Source: Gammaproteobacteria bacterium
GTDB lineage: Bacteria > Pseudomonadota > Gammaproteobacteria > SZUA-229
Reading direction: 5' to 3'
NCBI GenBank assembly: GCA_029882355.1
Contig: JAOUKV010000008.1
Span: 1 to 64,000 of the forward strand
Length of the DNA: 64,000 nt
Positions 29,601 to 38,100 of the stretch are shown here, piece after piece. The notes under the pieces are model-generated. The model was given only the letters and a program-made list of their open reading frames with translations, had not been told where the DNA came from and did not search any database. The first letter of the stretch is position 1. Each line of letters opens with the position of its first letter. Made by a program: the position numbers and the translations under genes.

Positions 29601-31742
29601 CTGACCCCCGAGGAATATGCGACACAGGAAGCGCGACAGTTAGAGAGTCTTAACTCATCTGGTCACTACGGGCCTTATGAAAAGGAGTACATCCATAAGG
29701 ATGGTCATCGCGTGGCGGTACTGCTCAACGGTAGTATTGTTAATGACCGAGACGGCAATAAGCGAATTTGGTCGATTGTTCAGGATATCTCAAAACGCAA
29801 AAACGCCGAACTTGCGATGCAGGAAAGTGAAGAGCGATTTGCCTTCGCTGTTGAGGGTGCTGGCGATGGTATCTGGGACTGGGATATGAAGACCAGTGTC
29901 ATGCAGTTTTCTCAGCTGTATATGGAGATGTTAGGTTACGCTCAGAATGAATTACCACAGCACGTTGACACCTGGGTTGCGAGTGTTCATCCCGATGATC
30001 TTGCACGTATCCAGAAGAATTTGCAGGAATACCTGGAAGGCAAAACAACGACATATCACGTTGAGTTAAGGCTACGTTGCAAAGATGGTAGCTACAAGTG
30101 GATTTTATGTCGGGGCACGATTGTTGGTCGTGATGAAGAAGGTAACGCCATTCGTATGATTGGTATTCATAGTGATATCACCGAACAAAAACGAAATGAG
30201 GCGGCCGTAACAGAATCTCAGCAACGTATGGCTTTACACGTTCAGCGTACACCATTAGGTGTTATTGAGTGGGATAATAACTTTTGTGTTACTGAATGGA
30301 ATAGCGCGGCCGAATCAATTTTTAAATATTCAAAAGAAGAGGTAATGGGACGCCACGCCACTGATATAATTGTCCCTGATAATCTTTTTACTCAGGTTGG
30401 TCAAGTTTGGGAAGAGCTACTGACTTTGAAAGGTGGCCTACGCAGTAGTAATGAAAATATTACCAAGCATGGAGATATGATATTTTGTGAATGGTATAAC
30501 ACCCCATTGATAAATGATGATGGAAAAGTTATCGGCGTTGCCTCACTAGTGCAGGATATAACCAAGCAAAAAAATGCTGAAATCAATCTTATCAGGGCAA
30601 AAGTGGAAGCCGAATACGCCAACAACGCTAAATCAGAATTTCTCTCCAGCATGAGTCACGAATTACGTACTCCGATGAATGCCATTCTTGGTTTTGGTCA
30701 ACTACTTGAATTCGACGACGACATGACCGATTTGCAAAATGATAACGTGCAAGAGATTCTTACTGCAGGCCATCACTTACTAAACCTTATCAATGAAGTG
30801 CTTGACCTGGCCAAAATAGAATCTGGTCAGATTGAATTATCATTAGAACCGGTTGATGTTTGTCAGGCTGTCGAGGAATGCTTGAACCTGATGGAACCTC
30901 TAGCCTTAAAACGTGATATACGTATCAGTCATTCTGGGCTTAAAGGCGTAGCCGTGCGTGCAGACCACACACGCTTCAAACAAGTATTAATAAACTTGCT
31001 TTCCAACGCCATTAAATATAATCATGATGGTGGCACTGTCAGACTTGATGTTGAGCATATCGAAAATGATCGTTTAAAAATAATAATTACAGATACTGGC
31101 ATCGGTGTTCCAGAGGATGGCATTGCTGATTTATTCCAGCCATTCAATCGACTTAATGCTGAAAAAACGAGTATCGAAGGTACTGGTATTGGCTTGACCA
31201 TTACACGTCGTATCGTTGAATTGATGGGCGGCTCAATTAATGTAAAAAGTGAAATAGGTGTTGGTAGCAGTTTCTGGATTGAACTGCCTCTGGAAACAAT
31301 CGAAGAATCTGATTACATTGAGGTAATCGATGACAGTGCCGAATCGCAACCAATTGATGCCACGATAAAACATACCGTACTCTATATCGAAGACAATCCT
31401 GCCAATCTAAAACTGGTCGCACAGATACTGGGACATCGAAAGCACATTCATTTACTCACCGCTCACACACCCGAAATAGGTATTGAGCTTGCAAAAAGTC
31501 GCCTACCAGAACTAATCTTGCTCGACATCAATATGCCTAATATTGATGGCTATGAAGTAATGGGAATATTTAACAATGATAGCAGCCTTAGAAATATACC
31601 CGTAGTTGCCGTTACCGCGAACGCCATGAGTCGAGATATTGACAGAGGCAATGCAGCTGGGTTTATTGATTATGTTACCAAGCCTATAGATGTACCAAAA
31701 TTTCTCGATATTGTGGACAAACATCTTCGAGGTGGAAATTAA
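26616..31742 (+). CDS. Hybrid sensor histidine kinase with three receiver, seven PAS and one GAF domain
   Basis: This is a 1708-aa phosphorelay protein with no membrane segment, so likely cytoplasmic. Order: REC1 (~18-135; Asp in VVIMDIIF, Lys in YLSKPV), REC2 (~148-265; LLVDDDE, LILLDVYMPEINGAE), PAS1 (~290-400), GAF (~410-550), PAS2 to PAS7 (~565-1330, each with WxW or FGYxxxE patterns and PAC tails). Then come HisKA (~1340-1400; SSMSHELRTPMNAILGF), HATPase (NLLSNAIKYN, ITDTGIGVP, GTGIGLTITRRIVELMGG) and C-terminal REC3 (LYIEDNPANLK, LILLDINMPNIDGYE, DYVTKPI). All phosphoryl-acceptor residues appear intact. The signal is unknown. No cognate regulator gene is adjacent. GGAGG lies ten bases before the ATG. 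Confidence 0.95.
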   Translation: MAPRTADSMQTQQVNSSPLIYVIESDQIQAELLNKTLLDNGYRVQLFTEADTLFFSACTDPDIERPSVVIMDIIFSGDELISSFTNDIVFCKNSNVPAIVTSKRDDITARLASLRAGAKHYLSKPVNNDKLIGLLDEITGRLKYEPYRVLLVDDDEISIKLHKQILTKAGMVVQALLDPIKTLDVVKDFKPDLILLDVYMPEINGAELVAVLRDSGFLLPVLFLSGETDLTQQLLALDNGGDDFIVKPIQPENLVATVLARAKKSRRSNNIYYRLENTLYEREREHLALDHHCIISVADNKGNIIYVNERFCEASGYSREELLGKNHRIIKSDIHTPEFYQNMWSTISEGNVWQGETCNKRKDGSLFWVESTITPFLDTTGEPYQYVAIRTDITDIKKSEQVLRTIVDSTSLVTGEAFFKNTVRCMAESMNVRFSFIAKMEADDASTIKTIAIWDTDQLIDNFSYPIIDTPCEQVMNTGLSAYSSKVAETFPKDFWLKENGIESYIGIPLFDSNDDFLGHMGILDDKPISNANYNIDLLKIFAASVASEMERAQSDSALQNSESRLKFLVSSSPVTIYTCEATPPFAATYISPNVKQLMGYEPEQFTENAVFWADNIHPEDQQQVFDNLPQLFEHAKHQHEYRFCKPDGSYAWMHDEMRLIKNAAGEPIKITGYWADISERKATEQLLELNKERLRRGQVFANIGTWDWNIQTGDLFWSERIAPLFGYADGELATSYENFINAVHPDDRQRVSDAVTACVEQDTAYDIEHRVLWPDGTIRWLHERGAVIRDAEGMPLQMLGVVQDIDDRKQAELALLEREHQLREAQTMAHIGNWKADLLTGKLDWSDEIYRIFGYEPGALEPSIDIFNSALHPDDKSKVRQSEKLAEETGLHDVIHRIIRPDGSIRHVHELAQAVTDASGQLIELAGTVQDVTEQIEAEAALAENEDKFRGLYEQSPVGIALNEMDGSFVEANQGFLDLIGYTDKECRALTYWQLTPEEYATQEARQLESLNSSGHYGPYEKEYIHKDGHRVAVLLNGSIVNDRDGNKRIWSIVQDISKRKNAELAMQESEERFAFAVEGAGDGIWDWDMKTSVMQFSQLYMEMLGYAQNELPQHVDTWVASVHPDDLARIQKNLQEYLEGKTTTYHVELRLRCKDGSYKWILCRGTIVGRDEEGNAIRMIGIHSDITEQKRNEAAVTESQQRMALHVQRTPLGVIEWDNNFCVTEWNSAAESIFKYSKEEVMGRHATDIIVPDNLFTQVGQVWEELLTLKGGLRSSNENITKHGDMIFCEWYNTPLINDDGKVIGVASLVQDITKQKNAEINLIRAKVEAEYANNAKSEFLSSMSHELRTPMNAILGFGQLLEFDDDMTDLQNDNVQEILTAGHHLLNLINEVLDLAKIESGQIELSLEPVDVCQAVEECLNLMEPLALKRDIRISHSGLKGVAVRADHTRFKQVLINLLSNAIKYNHDGGTVRLDVEHIENDRLKIIITDTGIGVPEDGIADLFQPFNRLNAEKTSIEGTGIGLTITRRIVELMGGSINVKSEIGVGSSFWIELPLETIEESDYIEVIDDSAESQPIDATIKHTVLYIEDNPANLKLVAQILGHRKHIHLLTAHTPEIGIELAKSRLPELILLDINMPNIDGYEVMGIFNNDSSLRNIPVVAVTANAMSRDIDRGNAAGFIDYVTKPIDVPKFLDIVDKHLRGGN

Positions 31743-31832
31743 TCCGAGTGAGAATTTCCGACCTGCGCCATTATACATTTCATCACAGCAGCGTGAAAAC
31801 CAGTCATCTGGCTATGCGCGCCGGCTTTAACC

Positions 31833-31870
31833 GAAAAAAAATCCGGTGATCAAGACGATCACCGGATTGA
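31833..31870 (-). terminator. Rho-independent terminator at the end of the type VI/two-partner gene array
   Basis: AATCCGGTGATC and GATCACCGGATT pair around AAGAC, and on the minus strand a run of eight T follows. It lies about 30 bp beyond the stop of the repeat lipoprotein gene, closing the long minus-strand cluster. In the plus direction there is no T run for the kinase gene. Confidence 0.92.
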
Positions 31871-31897
31871 TTCGTAGCTGCAACAAAATAAATCGGT

Positions 31898-34800
31898 TTA
31901 ATAAAGGTAGACAGCGCCAGCGTTGCCAGCTAAATTGTCAGTCTGGCTGCCATTGATGCCGTTGGCGTTGCTGTCTTCGCCTCCCGCGCCCACCGCCATG
32001 GTGTTGCCATCTCCCGACAGCGCGGCTGCTATGCCGAAGTAGTCATATGCTGCGGTATTGGGTGCCTTGACGTAGGCCTGCTGGCTCCATGTGCCGCTGC
32101 TCAAGGTAAATGTATAGACCGCGCCGCTATCGGTGGCCAACTCGTCGTACTGATCACCGCCTATGCCAATGGCGCTGCTGTCTTCATAACGCGCCCCCAC
32201 CGCCAGGCTGTTGCCGTCGTCCGAGAGCGCAATACTGTAGCCGAAATTGTCATCCGTTGCTAAATTGCTTGCCTGGATCTTGTGCTGCTCGAGATAGCCA
32301 GAGGAGGTGCTGTTGAAGATATAAACTGCGCCAGTATTGGGGAAGCTGGCGTCGTCTTCTTGCAGGGGCGCGCTCACCGCCAGGCTGCCGCCGTCGGCTG
32401 AAAGCGCAACTCTGTGACCGAATTGGTCATTTGATCCAGCATCGGTGGCAGTAAGCCATTGCGCAAAGGTACCGCTGAGGAACACCTCGACCAAGCCCGT
32501 ACCGAGATTCCAACCGGGCGAACCCACTGCCAGAATACTGCCGTCCGCCGAGAGCGCAACGCTGCTGCCGAACACGGAAGACGCAAACGGATACGGCCAC
32601 GATGACGTTAGGCCGCCCTGAAGGGTCCAGGTGGAGCCGCTGCGACCGTAGAGATAGGCCGCACCGATGTCAGATACACCACCGAGATCAAAACCGGGTT
32701 CGCCCACCGCCAGAGTGTTGCCATTCGCAGACAGGGAGAGGCTGGTACCGAACTTATAACCTGCTGTGGCGTTGGCGGAAGCTAAAGATTTTTCCCAGTT
32801 CCAAGTGGTGCCACTGTAGCGGTACACGTAGACGCGACCCTGATCTGAATTCGATTTGGGCGAGCCCACCGCCAGGGTGTTGCCATCCCCCGACAGTGCA
32901 ACGCTGCTGCCAAATACTACACCTGATGGGAGTACCGTTATATCTCCTATAAGTGGGATAGTTATAGTTATTGGAGGTGGGGTGAGATAGGCCTGCTGAC
33001 TCCAGACTATGCCGTTATGGTGGAAGATATAGACTGCGCCACTATTGATGTCGGCACCGTCTTCCAAGGGCGCGCCCACCGCCATGGTTTTGCCGTCTGA
33101 CGATAGCGAGACACTACGTCCGAAGTCATCACTCGCTCCAGAATTGTGTGCCTTCACATACCCCGCCGCGCTGGCCAGATTGCCGCTGACGGAGACTACA
33201 TTGGAACTGGCGCAGATACCGGCATCGCAAGCCTCCAGCATATAACGGGCATTGATGCGCCCGGGTAGATAGGCCTCGAGCTGGTAACTGGTGACTCCGG
33301 TACTGAGCGTAGCAATCTGGGTATACCCCGAGCTGCCATCAGGGTCTTCCAGCAGGCGGTACTCGGTGGCATTACTGACATTCGCCCAGCTGAAAGCAAA
33401 GGTTTTGACGCTCTGCATTGTCATTGCCAGCTCCGGCGGGGTAAAACTGGCGACAACAGTACAGTCTGCGGTAATCGCCGCCGTGGTATAGGTGGTGCCA
33501 ACCAGAGCGCCGCCACAGGTGCCGGCCACACTGGCGGTGTAACCGACGTCCGGTGTAACGGTAAAGCTGGGGATCGCACCGTAATCGAACACCGTCGCCA
33601 AATCCGGACTGATGCTGCCATTGGCACCTGCCGAAGGGGTGACGGTGTAGGTATCAATAAAAAAACTGGCAATAACCGTACAGTCTGCGGTAATCGCCGT
33701 CGTGGTATAGGTGGTGCCACTCAGGATACCACTACAGGTTCCACCCATACTGGCGTGGTAATTAAGGTCCGGGGTAACGGTAAAGCTGGTGGGATCGCCA
33801 TGAGTGACCGTCGTCGTACCCGGACTGCTGATGCTGCCATTCCCCACTACCGAGGCGGTGACGGTGTGGCTGTTAGAGACAAAACTGGCGACGACCGTAC
33901 AGTCTGCGATAATCCCCGCCGTGGTGTAAGTGGTGCCAGCCAGATCCAGAGTGCCGCCACAGGTGCCGGCCATTTCGGCGTGGTAATCAAGGTCCGGGGT
34001 AACGGCAAAGCTGGTCATAGCCCCATGTTCAACCGTCGCCGGGGTCAGGACGATGCTGCCATTGGCGCCCGCCACCGAAGGGGTGACGGTGTAGCTTTTA
34101 ATAATAAAACTGGCGTCAATCGTACAGTCTCCGGTAATCGCCGCCGTGGTATAAGTGTTGACACTCAGAGCGCCGCCGCAGGTGCCGCCCACGACGTCAA
34201 TGTTGTAGCCGGTATTCGGGTTGACGGTAACACTGGGGGTACTACCATAAGTGACATTGTTGATGCTTGTTGGGTTGAAATTGCCGCCTGTACCGGCTGA
34301 GGTCGTTACTGTGTAGCTTATAAGACTAAAGTTGGCCACAACCGAACAGGATGCGGTAATCGACGCCGTGGTATAGACATCGCCAACCAGGGTACCACCA
34401 CAGGTTCCGCCAACACCGGCGATCTCATAACCCGTAAACGGGGTGAGCGTGAAGCTGGCGGTATTGCCATGATTAACACCTGCAGAAGCCGGATTGATGC
34501 CACCGCCTGCGCTCGTTGAGGTGCTTATGGTGTAGTTATTGAGGTCAAAACTGGCCTGTACGGTGCAGTCCGCGTTAATCGCGTCCGTCGTGTAGATGTT
34601 GCCATTCAACGTGCCACCACAGCTGCCACCTATGTTGGTGGCAAAACCGAGATATGGTGTAACAGTGAAGCTGGTGGTGGCACCACGGTCAACCGTAACA
34701 CTGGCCGGACTAATGCTGCCGCCTGTACCATAGGTCGCATTGACCGTGAAGCTGTTAGCAATAAAACTGGCTTCGACCGTACAGTCGGCGGCAATCGAAT

Positions 34801-35098
34801 CCGTGGTATAGGTATTACCGCTCAGCACACCACCACAGGTTCCGCCTACACTGTCAATACTGTAATTGGTGTCAGGAGTAAAAGTAAAACTGGTGCTGGC
34901 ACCATCGCTAACCGTGGCAGTGGGTTGATCAACACTGCCGCCAGCACTGGCGATGGCGCTGACCGTATAACCTGAGGTTGATGCAGCGCCGCTATCACTA
35001 CCGCCGCCACAGGCAGAGAGCGATAACAACAGAGCAGCGAACAGCGGTGCCCGCCACGGATGGCGTGACTCAAGGTGATTTAAGCAAATGTTTATCAT
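31898..35098 (-). CDS. Large surface lipoprotein: InlB-type B repeats plus FG-GAP repeats
   Basis: The lipoprotein signal (APLFAALLLSLSAC) is followed by Gly/Ser linkers. Seven repeats of ~68 residues of the divergent InlB B-repeat kind come next (YTVTPSAGANGSISP ... GGTCGGTL ... YTTAAITADCTVVASF), each with two cysteines. A fibronectin-III-like domain (TFAFSWANVSNATEYRLLED) follows, then seven FG-GAP_2 units (DDFGRSVSLSSDGKTMAVGAP, SGAVYIF), which suggest a propeller head. A lipid anchor, a cysteine-braced stalk and a propeller fit a cell-surface adhesin or receptor. I start at the ATG at 35098 (AAGGA six bases upstream). The gene is visibly richer in G+C than the flanks. It is last in the minus-strand array, 53 bp after tpsA. 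Confidence 0.88.
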   Translation of the reverse strand: MINICLNHLESRHPWRAPLFAALLLSLSACGGGSDSGAASTSGYTVSAIASAGGSVDQPTATVSDGASTSFTFTPDTNYSIDSVGGTCGGVLSGNTYTTDSIAADCTVEASFIANSFTVNATYGTGGSISPASVTVDRGATTSFTVTPYLGFATNIGGSCGGTLNGNIYTTDAINADCTVQASFDLNNYTISTSTSAGGGINPASAGVNHGNTASFTLTPFTGYEIAGVGGTCGGTLVGDVYTTASITASCSVVANFSLISYTVTTSAGTGGNFNPTSINNVTYGSTPSVTVNPNTGYNIDVVGGTCGGALSVNTYTTAAITGDCTIDASFIIKSYTVTPSVAGANGSIVLTPATVEHGAMTSFAVTPDLDYHAEMAGTCGGTLDLAGTTYTTAGIIADCTVVASFVSNSHTVTASVVGNGSISSPGTTTVTHGDPTSFTVTPDLNYHASMGGTCSGILSGTTYTTTAITADCTVIASFFIDTYTVTPSAGANGSISPDLATVFDYGAIPSFTVTPDVGYTASVAGTCGGALVGTTYTTAAITADCTVVASFTPPELAMTMQSVKTFAFSWANVSNATEYRLLEDPDGSSGYTQIATLSTGVTSYQLEAYLPGRINARYMLEACDAGICASSNVVSVSGNLASAAGYVKAHNSGASDDFGRSVSLSSDGKTMAVGAPLEDGADINSGAVYIFHHNGIVWSQQAYLTPPPITITIPLIGDITVLPSGVVFGSSVALSGDGNTLAVGSPKSNSDQGRVYVYRYSGTTWNWEKSLASANATAGYKFGTSLSLSANGNTLAVGEPGFDLGGVSDIGAAYLYGRSGSTWTLQGGLTSSWPYPFASSVFGSSVALSADGSILAVGSPGWNLGTGLVEVFLSGTFAQWLTATDAGSNDQFGHRVALSADGGSLAVSAPLQEDDASFPNTGAVYIFNSTSSGYLEQHKIQASNLATDDNFGYSIALSDDGNSLAVGARYEDSSAIGIGGDQYDELATDSGAVYTFTLSSGTWSQQAYVKAPNTAAYDYFGIAAALSGDGNTMAVGAGGEDSNANGINGSQTDNLAGNAGAVYLY
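33420..34990 (-). repeat. Tandem ~200-bp repeats coding for InlB-type modules
   Basis: Seven head-to-tail units of about 195-210 bp are seen in the DNA, each containing variants of GTGGTATAGGTGGTGCCA and GCCGCCACAGGTGCCG (plus-strand reading). Adjacent units near 33.4-34.2 kb are the most alike. Confidence 0.8.
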
Positions 35099-35151
35099 AA
35101 GAATTCCTTCATCATTATTTTTATGTGCCAGCCTGGAGCTCTGCAATATAA

Positions 35152-38100
35152 TTACAGCCAGTCAACTTTACGTTCCTGCCCCTGCCTCTGCTGGTTCATC
35201 GGTCTTCTTGGCGTTGCCTTAAATTCCCAGCCGTCTCTTGTGCGTATCATCACAGGCACAACATTATTGAGAGAACTACTATCCTCTTCTTCCTCAGTCA
35301 ATGATGAAAGATTGTAGTCGGCGCCTAATACCGAGATATATGAATCGGTATTAATTTGATCGTTTACTACCGTTTCGGTTTGACCGGAATTAAGACCGAC
35401 GTTATGGCCCACACCAATAATCTGACCACTGAAGATCAGGCCGATCGCCACGGTACCTGAACCATTATTTACAATTAGGGTGCTATTCAGGTCGTTAATA
35501 TAGGCTTCCTGTGCATTGAAATCCAACGTGATTAAACCAGCCGGGTTGGTGTCGATGGTGATCGCATCGGTGCTGGATGTGCCGATGCGATCATCGGCAA
35601 TGATGGTGGTGCTGTTAGCTATAATGTTGGTGAGTGTATTGGCGATATCGATAAATACACCATTATTATTCAATACACTGCCTGCACTGGCGGTTAGGTT
35701 TACGTTAGCGGTACCTGCATCGGTGAGCCCCAGCAGAATATCACCATCGCTTGCAGTAATGTCGATCAATTGGTTATTTGTTGTAATGCTGGACGGTGCA
35801 CCCATGATGACTCCCAGACCCGCCGATAAGGTAAACACGCCGTTGGTTTCAATAGTGTTGTTCATGGCGAAAGTCTCTGCAACGATAATGTCCAGTGATG
35901 AAGCTGCGGTTAGTGCGCTGTCGCCGATATCCAGACTGCTGGCCAGATTAACAGTTGTCGCAGATGGCATGGTTATGGTGCCAGCATTCAGTGTCAGCGG
36001 TACAACAGAAGTGGAAATAAAGGAGCCTTCGATTGTTATATCATTGGCGGTATTCAGTGTTATGCCTGCACCAGTCATGGCCACGAATTCATTGATAGTA
36101 ATATTCAGACGACCGGTCTGATTGAAGCCGAGTCCAATACTATTACCGGCATCGGTGATGCTGATGGTGCCAGCTGCACTGTCCATGCTGCCAGTGACCT
36201 CGATGTCATTGGCAGTAATGATGATGTTATTGCCACCGGTAGTTGCCAGCACGTCGTCAATATTTAGTAAACCTGTGCTGGCATCAATACTCAACACACC
36301 GTTGGTAGAAAGGGCGAACAGTAAATTAATATCAGCCCCTGAGTTCAAACTGAGATCGCCTGCGCCAGTGGCCGCCGCATTAATATTTAAGTCACCTGCA
36401 GCGGTAAGGCTGAGGTTCGGATTGAAGGTGATCGGATCCGTACTGTTTAAATTTAATGAGCCGGTTGTGGTAGTGATATCACTTTGTAGATTCAATGCGT
36501 TGGCAGTGATAGTTGTTATGCCATCAATCACCATTGGCTTGTTATAGGTGAGATCGGTAGCGGCACTTAGAGTTAACGCGCCGCTGCCGGCAATGCTGTT
36601 ATTGGCATCGAGAACAATACCACCCGCAGTGGATTTGACTGTGGAATTAGCACCAAAAATAATGTCGCCCAATGTTGATTGCAGTGTCACGGTACCATTG
36701 GTAGTGAGTGAGCTATTGATGGCGATATTACTCTGGCTGATTAGATTAAGGGTACCACTTGCCAGCGAGGCACTGCCAACAACGCTAATGCCACCGGTGT
36801 GGCTGGCACTTCCAATGATTAAGCCTGTTGATGTGTTAATTGCGCTCAACATGGTATCGCTGATTCCGAGCGTGGAGACATTGCTCGCGCCAGCACCAAT
36901 TAATATGCCCCGCGTTGTATCGAAGGTTGTCAGTGTTACATCGGCAGCGCCTGCGTCGATGTTACCGGTAAAGCTCATGGCGTCCGCCAGTAAGCTGACG
37001 CTACCACCGTTAGAGTTGATACCCGCTGCACCAATAATCAAATCTCCGCTTGTTTCTGACAATTGAATAACACCGGTCGTAGTGCCGGTGACGGTGACAC
37101 CTGATGCCATCGTGTTAGTGATATAGATACCACCCAATGTCGATGTGAAGCTAAGATTTTGAGTCGCGGTTTCCAGTGGTGATAAGTCGGTGCCGATACC
37201 ACTATCGGTGTTTAAATCAATACTGCCCGCCGCTAAAATGGCACCGGCAACGCCACTAATCGTTTCTGAATTTATCGTAATCGTACTCGCTGCACCCGCG
37301 TTCATAGCAGTCTGTACTTCAACAGTATCAACATCAGTAGCATCACCCGTATTAATAGTGATGTCGGCATTCCAGAGTGCATCCAGTGTATTGAACTGAA
37401 CAGTGTCGTTACCGCTGCCGCCATTGATGGTGAGTGAGGTGGCAGGATTGGCAAAAGTGACCGCAGCACCCAGCGTAGAATCAATGAATGAGTGACCATC
37501 ACTGCCGTTAATATCAGCCAGGTTAATGGTTTCATTGCCGCCAGCAAAACTAAAAATTCGGTTAGTGGCAGCCAGATTATCGGTGATCGACTCTAGACCA
37601 GTGTAGCCAACGGTAGCGCCATCAAGATTGATGTTGCCGTCGATTGCATTGGTAAAGTTATGGGTGATGTCAGTAAATCCTGCGGCGTTATTGAGTATCA
37701 GGCTATCGCTGCCACCGTTGGCATTATAGATAAGACCACCAGCGATATTGAACGGCGTACCGTTAATAAAGTCCAGCGTTAAGACGTTATCACCAGCGCC
37801 ACCATTGATGACTAAGGTGCTGACATTAGCCCATGCTTCAGTGAGAAAAGTAGTAGTTGAACCGTCGTCCGTCACTATAATATTAATGCCTGCGGCATCG
37901 AGACTAACATCGAGTATCGAGCTACCAAGAACATCCATATCTAAATTAAGATTAAACGTAGCCAGGCCAGCATGTGTGGCGGTTTCCATGCCTGCAAATG
38001 TCATGCTGGCAGGATCGTTGGTGATGTAAGTGCCGGTAAAGCCGGTAGCGGCAGTGCCACCCGTCTTACTGAATGCAGGATTGCTAAAATTAGCATCAAT

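Noticed and set aside
33755-34300. 181-codon plus-strand frame rich in Arg and Gly
   Set aside because: Antisense to the InlB-type repeats of the lipoprotein; its own periodicity just mirrors the 200-bp repeats.
35516-37066. Three consecutive plus-strand open frames of 201, 141 and 172 codons
   Set aside because: They are antisense to the tpsA beta-helix region, have valine/proline/alanine-rich low-complexity sequences and no ribosome-binding sites. Repetitive Ser/Thr/Gly coding produces such shadows.
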